Shown here piece by piece: positions 1 to 9,807 of a stretch of DNA of 64,000 nt. The notes below the pieces were generated by a model that saw only the letters and a program-made list of their open reading frames with translations, did not search any database and was not told the DNA's origin. The position numbers and the translations under genes are program-made. Source of the DNA: Methanobrevibacter sp. (lineage in GTDB: Archaea > Methanobacteriota > Methanobacteria > Methanobacteriales > Methanobacteriaceae); NCBI RefSeq assembly GCF_015062985.1, contig NZ_SUTI01000009.1, positions 20,325-84,324 of the forward strand, given 5' to 3'. Positions within the stretch are counted from its first letter, which is position 1. Each line of letters begins with the position of its first letter.

Positions 1-106
1 TTAAAAATCCTCCATCTTCTGTTTCGGTTTCCCAAGTACCGGTCCTAACAATTCTACTGTTTAATTTCAGATTACCAAACTGACATTCATCAAAAATATC
101 CTTCAT
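1..106 (-). CDS. Old Yellow Enzyme-like NADH:flavin oxidoreductase, N-terminal fragment (runs off the window)
   Basis: Only the first 35 or so codons are present, and the frame is still open at base 1. The peptide begins MKDIFDECQFGNLKLNSRIV and continues with RTGTWE. This matches the usual start of FMN-dependent NADH:flavin oxidoreductases, in which 'L.NRIV' opens the TIM barrel. ATG at 106 is preferred because GTGAT lies just upstream of it; another in-frame ATG is at 118. It follows pycB on the same strand but a U-tract separates them. Family is inferred from a short stretch only. Confidence 0.55.
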   Translation of the reverse strand, partial: MKDIFDECQFGNLKLNSRIVRTGTWETETEDGGFL

Positions 107-205
107 AATATCACACATCTCTTATAATGATATTAATTAAACAAATTAATAAATTTAAGGAAAAAACAAATTAAAAAATAATTTTTATGTTAGATAATAT
201 TTAAT

Positions 206-223
206 TAAAAAAAAGATAAAAAA
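206..223 (-). terminator. U-tract terminator after pycB
   Basis: On the minus strand two T-runs follow the pycB stop codon almost directly. This is the usual archaeal intrinsic terminator form, with no hairpin needed. Confidence 0.5.
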
Positions 224-229
224 GGTAAT

Positions 230-1942
230 CTATTTGATTACCATTAAAGTATCGCCTGCACTGACCGCATCACCAGGTTCTACGAAGATTTCTTTTACAA
301 CACCGTCCACCTCGGACTGAATATCATTTTCCATCTTCATAGCTTCAATGACACATATTGTGGATCCTGCAGTAACTTTATCTCCAACATTAACGTTGAG
401 TTTGATTACCATACCTTGCATGGATGAAGTCACTCCACCTTCAACAGGTTTGAAGTTTCCTTTATCCCCTTCTTCAATTTCCATGAATCCTGTAGGCATG
501 ATTTTAACTTCATACATGTCTCCATCGACTTCAACATTATACTGTGTTGGAATTCCAATTGCTTCATCATCAGTGAATGCATGAGGCGGTTTGAGTTCTT
601 CTTCTTCAGCCTCTCCTTTAAGGAATTTTGGAGCGATTGGAGGATATAAAGCATAAGTTAATGCATCTTCATCAGATTTAACAAATCCTTTTTCCATACC
701 TTCAGATTTGAATTTGTCAAATTCAGGTTCCAATAAATCTGCTGGTCTGCAGGTAATAACCTCTTCATCACCAATGATTCTTTTGGAAATTTTTTCATCT
801 ACTGGTGCTGGCGGTTTACCATACATTCCTTTCATGTATTCTTTAACCTCATTAGATACGGTTTTGTATCTTTCGCCACCTAAAACATTCATTACGGATT
901 GAATTCCAACAATTTGGCTTGTTGGAGTTACAAGAGGTGGGTATCCCATATCTTTTCTAACACGAGGCATTTCTTCCAATACATCATTATATCTGTCTAG
1001 TGCATTTTGCTCTTTAAGTTGTGAAATAAGATTTGAAAGCATTCCACCCGGAATTTGGTATAATAATACATCAGCGTCAATACTTGTAGAAATAGGATCA
1101 AGAATACCTAAATATTTTTCTTTAATATCATCAAAGTATTTTTTAATATTTGTTAATACTTTTAAATCAAGGCCTGTGTCAAATTCTGTGCCTTGTAAAC
1201 CTGCAACCATACTTTCAGTTGGTGGTTGACTTGTTCCCCATGCGAGAGGTGAAATTGCAGTATCCAAAATATCTACACCCGCTTGACATGCAGCATAATA
1301 GCTGATAGGAGTCATACCACTAGTACAATGACAGTGTAAATCTACAAGCAAGTCAGTTTCTTCTTTTAATGCTAAAACTAAATCATAAGCTGCTTTAGGA
1401 GTAATTAAACCAGCCATGTCCTTAATTGCTACAGAATCACAATCAAGTGCTTCAAGATTTTTCGCTAAATCGACGAAATCTTCTAAAGTATGAACCGGAC
1501 TTATAGTATAACTTATAGTTCCTTGAACATGAGCCCCTTGCTCTTTAGCTACTTTAATAGCCTTTTCCATATTCCTAATATCGTTTAAAGCATCAAAAAC
1601 TCTAAAGATATCTACACCGTTTTCATAGGATTTCTCTACAAATTTTGTCACAACATCATCAGGATAATGTTTATAACCAACTAAGTTCTGTCCCCTTAAA
1701 AGCATTTGTATGGGAGTTTTATTAAATTCAGATTTTAATTGTCTTAATCTTTCCCATGGATCTTCATTTAAGTATCTGATACATGTGTCAAAAGTAGCTC
1801 CTCCCCAAGCTTCAACTGAAAAATAACCAACTTTATCCATTTCTTCCGCAATAGGAATCATGTCCCTTGTCCTCATCCTAGTTGCGAGTAATGATTGGTG
1901 AGCATCCCGAAGTGCTGTTTCTGTGATTCTTACTTTTGCCAT
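230..1942 (-). CDS. pycB: pyruvate carboxylase subunit B (biotin-carrying)
   Basis: This is the carboxyltransferase and biotin-carrier subunit of the two-subunit archaeal pyruvate carboxylase, which makes oxaloacetate for the incomplete reductive TCA route and aspartate-family amino acids. The 570-residue protein starts with an HMG-CoA-lyase-like TIM barrel (about 1-280, opening with TETALRDAHQS and carrying the metal-binding DLHCHC motif). A conserved carboxylase domain follows to about 490, then a C-terminal biotinyl domain with EAMKME, in which Lys536 is the biotin site. The ATG has a GAGGTG ribosome site upstream. The biotin carboxylase subunit PycA is not in the window. The alternative, an oxaloacetate decarboxylase alpha subunit, shares the architecture, but no decarboxylase membrane subunits are nearby. 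Confidence 0.93.
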   Translation of the reverse strand: MAKVRITETALRDAHQSLLATRMRTRDMIPIAEEMDKVGYFSVEAWGGATFDTCIRYLNEDPWERLRQLKSEFNKTPIQMLLRGQNLVGYKHYPDDVVTKFVEKSYENGVDIFRVFDALNDIRNMEKAIKVAKEQGAHVQGTISYTISPVHTLEDFVDLAKNLEALDCDSVAIKDMAGLITPKAAYDLVLALKEETDLLVDLHCHCTSGMTPISYYAACQAGVDILDTAISPLAWGTSQPPTESMVAGLQGTEFDTGLDLKVLTNIKKYFDDIKEKYLGILDPISTSIDADVLLYQIPGGMLSNLISQLKEQNALDRYNDVLEEMPRVRKDMGYPPLVTPTSQIVGIQSVMNVLGGERYKTVSNEVKEYMKGMYGKPPAPVDEKISKRIIGDEEVITCRPADLLEPEFDKFKSEGMEKGFVKSDEDALTYALYPPIAPKFLKGEAEEEELKPPHAFTDDEAIGIPTQYNVEVDGDMYEVKIMPTGFMEIEEGDKGNFKPVEGGVTSSMQGMVIKLNVNVGDKVTAGSTICVIEAMKMENDIQSEVDGVVKEIFVEPGDAVSAGDTLMVIK

Positions 1943-2057
1943 TAATTTACACCTCTTTCAAATTCTTTTATAAATAATCATAAAATATCCAACTATAATA
2001 TATGTTTTTTGTATTATATAAATTATACCAAATAACAAAATGAATATAATTTTCAGG

Positions 2058-2100
2058 AAAAAACAAATAAAAAAAAAAAGCTAAGAAAAAAAAGAAAAAA
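2058..2100 (-). terminator. multi U-tract terminator after inositol-phosphate synthase
   Basis: Several T-runs of 6 to 12 bases lie on the minus strand between this stop codon and pycB, so the two genes are probably separate transcripts. Confidence 0.5.
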
Positions 2101-2114
2101 TTAAAATTGAAGAA

Positions 2115-3209
2115 TTATCTTTCTAATTCTCCAGAAATGAATTTATTGACATTCTCATATGCCACATCATCATCAAATTGAATTGGAGGATGTTTCATAG
2201 TATATGAGGAAATGGAAGTCAATTGTCCACCGATGCCTCTTTCTAAACCAAGTTTACAACATCTTACAGCATCAATTACGCATCCTGCAGAGTTTGGAGA
2301 ATCTTCAACACTCAACCTGAGTTCAATGTTCATTGGAACATCACCAAAGGTACGGCCTTCCATCCTGAGGAAACATAATTTATTATCATTTTGCCAAGGG
2401 ACATAATCACTAGGTCCTATGTGAATATCTCTATCATCCATCCTTTCTTTTAAAACAGATTGTACTGCTTCGGTTTTAGATTCTTTTTTAGAGTCTAATC
2501 TTTCACGATTAAGCATGTTTAAAAAGTCAGTGTTACCGCCGGTGTTAATTTGATAAGTCTTATCTAATTTTACACCCCTATCCATGAATAAACTAGCTAA
2601 TGTCCTATGGGTAATAGTTGCACCTATTTGAGCTTTGATGTCATCACCAACAATAGGTATTCCTTTTTCTCTGAATTTAGCATCCCATTCATCATCACTG
2701 ACGATGAATACCGGCATACAATTTACATATGCAACACCTGCATCAAGAGCACATTGAGCATAAAATCTTGCAGCCTCTTCTGAACCTACAGGCAAGTAAT
2801 TGACTAAGATTTCAGCACCACTTTCTTTTAAAACTTCAACCACATCAACAGGATCTTCATCACTTACAACAAAAGTATATTCATCATCATAATTAGCCAT
2901 ATGTTCAGCAACGCCATCCAAAACATGGCCCATACTTACTTTAGCTTCATATTTAGGAATATCTTTTTGAAAGACAGTTGTGCAGTTTGGCTTAGCAAAA
3001 ATTGCTTCATCAATAGTCTTTCCCACTTTCCTTGCATCAACATCAAAAGCTGCAACAACTTCTAAATCACTAGGTTTGTAACCTCCAATGTCCCAGTGCA
3101 TGAGTCCAATTGCATCTTCTGGATTTTTACCATCATAATAATGAATTCCTTGAATAAGAGAACTAGCACAGTTCCCAATTCCAACAATAGCTATCTTAAT
3201 TTTATCCAC
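2115..3209 (-). CDS. ino1: myo-inositol-1-phosphate synthase
   Basis: This enzyme converts glucose 6-phosphate to L-myo-inositol 1-phosphate with NAD as an internal redox cofactor; in methanogens the product becomes the head group of archaetidylinositol. The 364-residue length fits the archaeal family. A Rossmann motif starts at residue 8 (AIVGIGNCASSLIQG), and the C-terminal half has the family segments around NTGGNTDFLN and EDSPNSAGCVIDAVR. The start codon is GTG, supported by CAGGTG about seven bases upstream. It is divergent from a glycosyltransferase and DGGGP synthase pair, which suggests a lipid-head-group neighbourhood. Confidence 0.9.
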   Translation of the reverse strand: MDKIKIAIVGIGNCASSLIQGIHYYDGKNPEDAIGLMHWDIGGYKPSDLEVVAAFDVDARKVGKTIDEAIFAKPNCTTVFQKDIPKYEAKVSMGHVLDGVAEHMANYDDEYTFVVSDEDPVDVVEVLKESGAEILVNYLPVGSEEAARFYAQCALDAGVAYVNCMPVFIVSDDEWDAKFREKGIPIVGDDIKAQIGATITHRTLASLFMDRGVKLDKTYQINTGGNTDFLNMLNRERLDSKKESKTEAVQSVLKERMDDRDIHIGPSDYVPWQNDNKLCFLRMEGRTFGDVPMNIELRLSVEDSPNSAGCVIDAVRCCKLGLERGIGGQLTSISSYTMKHPPIQFDDDVAYENVNKFISGELER

Positions 3210-3260
3210 GATAACACCTGCTTAATTAATAAATATTATTTTACAATAAAATAAAATACT

Positions 3261-3293
3261 AATATATATGTTACTTAATATACTTTATATAAT
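3261..3293. promoter_or_regulatory. divergent AT-rich promoter region with TATA-like boxes
   Basis: Two TATA-like words, AATATATATG near 3261 and TTTATATAAT at 3284-3293, lie between the divergent synthase and glycosyltransferase genes. The second is about 25 bases before the ATG at 3312, so the rightward transcript could be leaderless. This rests on spacing alone. Confidence 0.4.
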
Positions 3294-3311
3294 TATTGTT
3301 TAGGAATTACT

Positions 3312-4568
3312 ATGAAGAAAATATTATACATTGCATTTTATTATAATCATACAAATGAAATAGCCTCAAAAAGGTTGCAGGGCTTGGCAAAATATCTGCC
3401 AAGATTCGGATTTGAACCCATAGTAATTGTTCCAAAAACAGCCAACCCCACCGTTGAATTTGATAATGTTCAAGTTATTGAAACACCTTATGAAGACATG
3501 ATTTCAAGGTTCATTCCAAATAATAAGGTGGATGAAACAAAAAATGAATTAACATCACAGGACAATGAAAACCGATTTGTTTCAAAGGCCATTCCAATTG
3601 CAGGAGAACTATTTGCATATCCTGATGGGATGAAATACTGGAAAAAACCCGCCTTCAGCAAATGCTGTGACATTATAGAAAAAGAAGACATATCTGCCAT
3701 TATCTCATCATCATTTCCAATCACATCACATATAATAGCACATGATTTGAAAGAAAAATATGATATCCCCTGGATTGCGGATTTAAGGGATTTATGGAAT
3801 CTGAACCCATATATAAATCATACACCAATCCGCAGTTATTTTGAAAAAAAGCTCGAAATAAAAACCTTTGAAAATGCTGATGTCCTAACTACAACAACAC
3901 CACTTGCAAGAGAGACATTACAAGGGTTGCATCCAACAAAAAAAATTGTTTCGATAGTTTCAGGTTATGATCCTGAGGAGTATGAAAACATAACCCAAAC
4001 AGAACTTACCGACAGATTGACATTGATGTATGCAGGTTCCCTTTATGCAGGCAAACGTGACCCCTCAATACTATTTCAGGCAGTTAGCGAACTGATGAAT
4101 GAAGGTAAGATTATGAAAGATGAAATTAGCATCGATTTTTATGGGGATACCGCTAATCTTGAGGAACTGTCTGAAAAGTATGACCTGTCCTCAAATGTGG
4201 GCGTTCATGGAAAGATAAGCCATGAGAAAGTACTCCAAAATCAGGCAAATTCAGATGTTCTTCTTTTGATTTCCTGGATGGATAAGAATGAAAGGATGTT
4301 TATCCCAGGAAAGGTTTATGAGTACATTGCATCAAAAAAACCAATCTTGTCAATCGGATATCCTGAAGGTTCCCTTAAGGAGCTGATTGAAAAGACAAAC
4401 ATAGGATATCATGTGTCCACTGTTGATGAAACTAAAAAAGCTATTTATGATTATTATCAGAAATATAATAATAATGAACTAAAATATTCTGGAAATGAAT
4501 TTGCAGATGAATACTCACTGGAAAACACTGCAAAGAATTATTCAAAAATATTAGAGGAAATAATATGA
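3312..4568 (+). CDS. GT-B fold glycosyltransferase (GT4-like)
   Basis: The 418-residue protein has the two-domain GT-B layout. The N-terminal half has a Rossmann start (KKILYIAFYYNHTNEIASKR) typical of GT4-like enzymes. The C-terminal half has LMYAGSLYAGKRDP, the nucleotide-sugar domain opening, and then FIPGKVYEYIASKKPIL in place of the usual E-x7-E region. No membrane segment is evident, so it probably acts on the cytoplasmic face. The ATG has no strong ribosome site. The last four bases overlap the next gene, a DGGGP synthase, so the two are translationally coupled and a role in glycolipid synthesis is plausible. The sugar and acceptor cannot be read from the sequence. Confidence 0.75.
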   Translation: MKKILYIAFYYNHTNEIASKRLQGLAKYLPRFGFEPIVIVPKTANPTVEFDNVQVIETPYEDMISRFIPNNKVDETKNELTSQDNENRFVSKAIPIAGELFAYPDGMKYWKKPAFSKCCDIIEKEDISAIISSSFPITSHIIAHDLKEKYDIPWIADLRDLWNLNPYINHTPIRSYFEKKLEIKTFENADVLTTTTPLARETLQGLHPTKKIVSIVSGYDPEEYENITQTELTDRLTLMYAGSLYAGKRDPSILFQAVSELMNEGKIMKDEISIDFYGDTANLEELSEKYDLSSNVGVHGKISHEKVLQNQANSDVLLLISWMDKNERMFIPGKVYEYIASKKPILSIGYPEGSLKELIEKTNIGYHVSTVDETKKAIYDYYQKYNNNELKYSGNEFADEYSLENTAKNYSKILEEII

Positions 4569-5407
4569 ATCCATATATTGAAATTTTAAGGCCGGGAAAT
4601 GCATTAATGGGCGCCATATCCATTATTCTAATAGCCATTATAGATAGAACATTAAGTATTCCAATTATACTTGCAATGATTGCAGTGTTTTTTGAAACCG
4701 CTGCCGGAAATGTGATTAATGATTATTTTGATTATAACATCGACCTGATCAACAAACCTGAAAGGCCGATTCCTTCAGGTCGAATTTCATTAAAAAACGG
4801 CAGAAATTACGCATACTTACTATTCTTAGCCGGAACAGTATGTGGATTTTTAATCAGTTACCTGACCAATAACTGGATTCCTTTTGCAATTGTGCTAATT
4901 GCAGATGTTATCCTTTACTTATATGCCTATAAATTGAAATCAACACCAGTAATCGGGAATCTTGCCGTAGGATTCATGACTGGATTCGGATTTGTATTTG
5001 GTGGATTTTCACTGAATAATCCAAGCATAATTGTGACTTCAATATATTTAGGATTCTTTGCATTTGTAATGACAACCGCACGTGAAATCATAAAAGATAT
5101 TGAGGACATTGAGGGCGACAAAGCCGAAGGCGCTAAAACCTTGCCAATCTTAATAGGTAAAAAGATACCTGCAGTGATAGCTACAATCCTGATACTTGTC
5201 GACTGTGCACTATGCCCAGTACTATACTTCAATCATATATTCGGAATTTATTATTTGATTGTAATTGCAGTTGCAGTCATCCTATTCATCTATTCAGGAA
5301 TATTGATAATGAAATCCCAAGACAGGCAAACAGCTGCAAAAGCATCAAAAAATCTAAAAATAGGAATGTTAATAGCTTTTATTTCTTTTGTATTTGGGTC
5401 TTTTTAA
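4565..5407 (+). CDS. digeranylgeranylglyceryl phosphate synthase (UbiA prenyltransferase)
   Basis: This membrane prenyltransferase adds the second geranylgeranyl chain to geranylgeranylglyceryl phosphate, giving the unsaturated archaeal lipid core. The 280-residue protein is very hydrophobic, with eight to nine membrane segments, and has the two aspartate-rich UbiA motifs: NVINDYFDYNID followed by NKPERPIPSGRIS, and REIIKDIEDIEGDK. The NKPERP.PSGRIS segment is typical of the archaeal lipid enzyme rather than of quinone or heme prenyltransferases. A GAGGAAAT ribosome site precedes the ATG, and the start overlaps the upstream glycosyltransferase by four bases. Confidence 0.85.
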   Translation: MNPYIEILRPGNALMGAISIILIAIIDRTLSIPIILAMIAVFFETAAGNVINDYFDYNIDLINKPERPIPSGRISLKNGRNYAYLLFLAGTVCGFLISYLTNNWIPFAIVLIADVILYLYAYKLKSTPVIGNLAVGFMTGFGFVFGGFSLNNPSIIVTSIYLGFFAFVMTTAREIIKDIEDIEGDKAEGAKTLPILIGKKIPAVIATILILVDCALCPVLYFNHIFGIYYLIVIAVAVILFIYSGILIMKSQDRQTAAKASKNLKIGMLIAFISFVFGSF

Positions 5408-5456
5408 TCTAATATACCATCTAATATTTATACCATTTATTAAAGAAATATAAATA

Positions 5457-7028
5457 ATGTTTGAAGAATTTAATATAAAACAAAAAGATAAATATTGTCT
5501 GATATTTATCGCAATTTTTAGTATTATCTTGGTCGGATATTATATCAACTTCAATAATATGGTTGGTATTTCATGTTCCGATGTGTACGTTTACTTACTG
5601 AATGCACTTTATTATACCGGAACAAACATTCATTCTACTGAAAATATCTATTTATCACCTATAATCTGTTTTTTAACATCAATATGTTTTATGTTCGGAT
5701 TTGTGGATAAGCTATCCATCTTTATCATTACCGGAATTTTCGCAATATTTGGAAATATCGGTTGTTATCTATTATTTAAGAAATATTTCGATGAGACATT
5801 GAGTCTGACAGGTACAGTATTATATTCAACATTTTCACTTTGCCTGACTTGGCTTGGTAACGGTACCTTGGATATTCCTGCAACAGGCCTGTTAATATGG
5901 ATTGCATTATTTACAATAATTGCTGTAAAGGAAAATCCCAAATTCTATGAATACCTCATCCCACTATTTGTCATAGGATTCTTTACACGATACACAGTGA
6001 TTTTAACATTGCCTGCATTTTTACTATTTTATGTTTATGAAAATGGATTTAAAATTGCTCCTGAAGATTTTAAACACATAAAAAGAGGAATAATAATTGG
6101 AGTTGTAATGACCGCAATTATTCTTGCAGTACTCCTCATCATGGGTCAAGGGCAGTTCCAAGCTGGTAAGCAGATATCCAATGGAATAATAGGCAAGCAA
6201 GGAGCAGACACCGACCCTGCATATAATTTAGATATAAGCTACTATGTGATGAACTTGCCTAATTTCATTTCAAATTCACATACTGTATTTGCTGGAAATC
6301 CAGTGCTGGAAAACCCTACAATTCTCTCATGGGCAATATTTGCGATTATGATTATCGGCGCGGGATTCTGGCTATATGACAATAAACCGAAATTTGAAAG
6401 AAAACACATCATTCCTGCCGTGCTGATTTTAATAGCAATAATCACATTTACAAGGATAAGTTCAGTGCTTACAACACTGCTGGTTTTAATATCATTATAC
6501 TTGATAGGCAAGGATTCGGAAAATAAAGACGGTTTCTTCATGTTGGCATGGATATTTTCAAATATCATTTTCCTCAGTTATTACAGTATAAAAGTTAATA
6601 GATATATTATTCCAATTTTCCCACCAATGATTTTCTTCATTCTCACTGCAATCGAAAGTATCCACAAGCATGTTAAAATAAATAAGAACATAATCCCAGT
6701 AATATTGATTGCATTGTTCTTGATTCAGGGATTTGCATTTACTTACACTTTCGAGCCAACAAACCAATATACTGCTACAGAGGATATGTCTAACTTCCTT
6801 ATCGAACACGATCCAAATTATAAAAACGAACCGATTGGGGTTTACAATATCAGACCTTACAGCTGGTGGTTAGGTGAAACCATTACGGGAATAGTAAGCT
6901 GGGACCAAGAGGCGATTGATTCGAGCAACGTGACTTATTATATCTCCAATCAAAAGTTAGATAATCTGACAAATTACACTGAGATAAAACAGATTGAACA
7001 AGTATACCTGTACGAAAAAAGTGTCTAA
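5457..7028 (+). CDS. GT-C type membrane glycosyltransferase (ArnT/PMT-like)
   Basis: The 523-residue integral membrane protein has ten or more hydrophobic segments. It has an acidic residue in the first long external loop (SCSDVYVYLLNAL, near residue 43), where GT-C enzymes place the catalytic Asp, and a soluble C-terminal tail. GT-C enzymes use polyprenyl-phosphate sugars and act on the outer face of the membrane. A TATA-like stretch just upstream and the absence of a ribosome site suggest its own, possibly leaderless, start. A GT4 gene begins two bases after its stop. The family level is confident; donor and acceptor are unknown. Confidence 0.7.
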   Translation: MFEEFNIKQKDKYCLIFIAIFSIILVGYYINFNNMVGISCSDVYVYLLNALYYTGTNIHSTENIYLSPIICFLTSICFMFGFVDKLSIFIITGIFAIFGNIGCYLLFKKYFDETLSLTGTVLYSTFSLCLTWLGNGTLDIPATGLLIWIALFTIIAVKENPKFYEYLIPLFVIGFFTRYTVILTLPAFLLFYVYENGFKIAPEDFKHIKRGIIIGVVMTAIILAVLLIMGQGQFQAGKQISNGIIGKQGADTDPAYNLDISYYVMNLPNFISNSHTVFAGNPVLENPTILSWAIFAIMIIGAGFWLYDNKPKFERKHIIPAVLILIAIITFTRISSVLTTLLVLISLYLIGKDSENKDGFFMLAWIFSNIIFLSYYSIKVNRYIIPIFPPMIFFILTAIESIHKHVKINKNIIPVILIALFLIQGFAFTYTFEPTNQYTATEDMSNFLIEHDPNYKNEPIGVYNIRPYSWWLGETITGIVSWDQEAIDSSNVTYYISNQKLDNLTNYTEIKQIEQVYLYEKSV

Positions 7029-7029
7029 A

Positions 7030-8196
7030 ATGAAAATATTGCATGTCGTTCCATCATTTGTTCCTTGTTTTTCTGCAGGAGGCGTTGTAAATGCAGCTTA
7101 CCAGATTGCAAAAAAACAAGTCGAACAAGGCCATGACGTCAGCGTGTACACCACCGACAGTTGTCAAGAAAGATTGAAGTTTGAAAACAACCATAATGTT
7201 GATAGAGATGGAATAAAGGTTTTTTACTTTAAAAATCTTTCAAATTCCATTAAAAACAATCTGACGGTAGACACCCCACTCAGTTCACTCGGATATCTTA
7301 AAAGAACAATTAACAATTTTGACATTGTCCACATCCATGAGCACAGGCATTCCCTTGCAATTGCAGCGCACCGATATGCCAAAAAAAATAATATCCCTTA
7401 TGTCTTGCAGGCTCATGGATCTGTCTTGCCTTTTTTTCAAAAAGAAAAATTAAAGGGAATATTTGACAAAATATGGGGATTCGACATATTATATGATGCA
7501 TGCAAGGTCTTTGCATTAACGGAAATTGAAAAACAGCAATATCTGGAAATGGGCGTCGATGAATCCAAAATTGAAATTGTTCCTCTGGGAATAAACCTTG
7601 AAGAATATGATAAACTTCCCGAACCGGGAAAATTTAAAAGAAAACATGATATTCAAGATTGCGAAAAAATCATATTGTTCCTGGGAAGAATTCATGAGAT
7701 AAAAGGGTTGGACCTATTGATTAAAAGTTTTAACAACATTCAGAATGACCATTTGAAGCTTGCAATTGTGGGCGGGGATTACGGTTTTTTAGCCACCCTT
7801 GAAGAATTGATTAGAAAGTATAAACTAGAAGATAAGGTTCTCTTTCCAGGCGTTCTAATCGGAGCGGAGAAACAGGAAGCGTTGGTTGACTGCGACATCT
7901 TCGTCATGCCTTCAAGATATGAATCTTTCACTACAAGCGGACTCGAAGCAATGGCATGCAAAAAACCTCTAATTTTAACAAAAAACAACCATATTCAGGA
8001 TTGGGTAAACAATAATGTTGGTTTAGTATGCGATTTTGACGAAAAGGACCTCTCTCATTGTATTGAAACATTGGTAAACGATGAAGAGATGTGCAGGGAA
8101 TTTGGAAATAACGGTCAAAGGTTAATTCAAAATAAATACAATTGGGATGTGATTGAAAAAGAAATATGTGAAATATATAAAACATGTTTGCATTAA
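7030..8196 (+). CDS. GT4 family glycosyltransferase
   Basis: The 388-residue GT-B enzyme opens with MKILHVVPSFVPCFSAGGV, whose glycine-rich loop is typical of GT4. The C-terminal domain starts at about KIILFLGRIHEIKGLDLLI and carries the E-x7-E retaining motif in ESFTTSGLEAMACKKPLIL. An in-frame ATG at 6994 would overlap the preceding gene by 35 bases. ATG at 7030 is preferred because homology begins there and it follows the previous stop by one base. It is part of the surface or lipid glycan block. Sugar specificity is unknown. Confidence 0.82.
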   Translation: MKILHVVPSFVPCFSAGGVVNAAYQIAKKQVEQGHDVSVYTTDSCQERLKFENNHNVDRDGIKVFYFKNLSNSIKNNLTVDTPLSSLGYLKRTINNFDIVHIHEHRHSLAIAAHRYAKKNNIPYVLQAHGSVLPFFQKEKLKGIFDKIWGFDILYDACKVFALTEIEKQQYLEMGVDESKIEIVPLGINLEEYDKLPEPGKFKRKHDIQDCEKIILFLGRIHEIKGLDLLIKSFNNIQNDHLKLAIVGGDYGFLATLEELIRKYKLEDKVLFPGVLIGAEKQEALVDCDIFVMPSRYESFTTSGLEAMACKKPLILTKNNHIQDWVNNNVGLVCDFDEKDLSHCIETLVNDEEMCREFGNNGQRLIQNKYNWDVIEKEICEIYKTCLH

Positions 8197-8265
8197 TTTT
8201 TAGAAACATATATAATAAAAAAAATAAAAAAATAAATAACATAAAAAGTAATTAAAGAGGATAAA

Positions 8266-9807
8266 ATGAAAGTTGTATGCTGTAAGAACTGTGGTGCAAA
8301 ATACCAACTCGATGATGATGACGATATTACAACATTCGAGTGTTCTTCATGTGCGGGTGACTTAGAATACCTAGAAGATTATTCTAATGAAGAAAATGAG
8401 TCTCATTCATCCTTCATAGATTCATTTAAGTATGACAATTCACAAATTGTACAATGTCAGGACTGCGGACTGAAGTACAAGATTAAAAGCAATGACAACA
8501 TACTTGATTATGAATGTGACAGCTGTGGAGGTTCTTTAAGATATCTGGATGACGAAATGAACAAAGAGTTAGACCTCTATCTTGAAGAAAGAAGAAAAGA
8601 GATTCAACACATTAAAGAAGAATCAGCGGCTACCGAACCAGCACCTGAAGAGATAAGAACAGAAGATAACTCACACTCCTTTAAATCAATTACTAATAAA
8701 CTTGAAAGTTTCTTTTCTGAAGAACAGATGCTAAAAATAGCAAATGACGAGAAAAAAGAAAAAGAATTGCAAGAAGAAGAAGTAACAGTAAAAACTGCAA
8801 GGACCACTATACCAGAATCTGTTTTATCAAGATTTGGGAAAGAATTTGCGGTTCCTAAAACTAATGACTACAATGTTTTAAAGAATTTCCTTAAAGATGA
8901 ATTTTTTAAAGGCCTGGATGAATATTATCCTAAAAATGAAAAACAAGCCAAAAAATCTTATGGAAGTTTACTTGAAAGAATTAGTCTTAACGAACCGGGA
9001 GAACCTGTTGATGTAGTGCCTGACGATTTTGCAAAAATAGGCGAAGATTTTAAAGTCGATTTAGGCAATTTAAACACCAATAATACAATCATTATTATTG
9101 GAATAATAATCTTTGTTTTAAGCATAATCGAAATATTGATTATTAACAGCGGTATAGGTATCATTGCCATATTTATTGGAGTAATTATCTTAGGTTATGG
9201 ACTATATAGAAGTAGAGATATAAAAGAAACTGAAGAAAGAACAAGAATCATCAGGGAACACTTGTTAACCCTTCCAGAAGAATACTATGTATTCTATAAT
9301 GTTAAAACTCCTACTTCAAATTCTGGTATTAATCACGTTGTTGTAGGTCCAACTGGAATTTATGCTTTGATTTCACAGAAATACAATCCAAAACTTAGAT
9401 TAGAATCTGAAAATGAGAACTTGAATCTAATTGGATCCAGTGAATTGGATGAAGACAAAATTGAAGAAATTCCTGATTCACAGAACAGTATGAAATTTAG
9501 ATATACTACAAAACAAGCTAAATTTTCACAAGATAACAAAATCAAACAAAAGTCTTTGAGTTTAGGTGAAGATTTAATAAACTTCCTTAATGACAACAAT
9601 ATCAAAAATTGTTTTGTGGAACCTCTAGTCGGTTTCATTAACAATGAAGTTGTAGTTATAAATCTTCCTTTAACAGATGAAGACTTATTTATTGAAGAAT
9701 TGTTAAACAAGATTCAAACAACAACAATCAAATTAGATTCTGAAACAATCGACAAATGTGCTGTTTTACTAAACAACTACGCTGCAGATTGTTCTTCAGA
9801 AATTTAA
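8266..9807 (+). CDS. tandem zinc-ribbon membrane protein with NERD-like domain
   Basis: The 513-residue protein begins with two zinc ribbons (CCKNCGAKY...CSSC and CQDCGLKY...CDSC). A charged region to about 180 and a second soluble stretch follow, then two adjacent membrane segments at about 270-312, and finally a C-terminal domain containing GINHVVVGPTGIYALIS. That segment resembles the core of NERD (nuclease-related) domains. AGAGGATAAA provides the ribosome site. NERD proteins are poorly understood and the full catalytic set cannot be confirmed here, so nuclease activity is only a family-based guess. It lies between glycan genes with no obvious operon partner and is followed by a T-rich stretch. 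Confidence 0.6.
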   Translation: MKVVCCKNCGAKYQLDDDDDITTFECSSCAGDLEYLEDYSNEENESHSSFIDSFKYDNSQIVQCQDCGLKYKIKSNDNILDYECDSCGGSLRYLDDEMNKELDLYLEERRKEIQHIKEESAATEPAPEEIRTEDNSHSFKSITNKLESFFSEEQMLKIANDEKKEKELQEEEVTVKTARTTIPESVLSRFGKEFAVPKTNDYNVLKNFLKDEFFKGLDEYYPKNEKQAKKSYGSLLERISLNEPGEPVDVVPDDFAKIGEDFKVDLGNLNTNNTIIIIGIIIFVLSIIEILIINSGIGIIAIFIGVIILGYGLYRSRDIKETEERTRIIREHLLTLPEEYYVFYNVKTPTSNSGINHVVVGPTGIYALISQKYNPKLRLESENENLNLIGSSELDEDKIEEIPDSQNSMKFRYTTKQAKFSQDNKIKQKSLSLGEDLINFLNDNNIKNCFVEPLVGFINNEVVVINLPLTDEDLFIEELLNKIQTTTIKLDSETIDKCAVLLNNYAADCSSEI

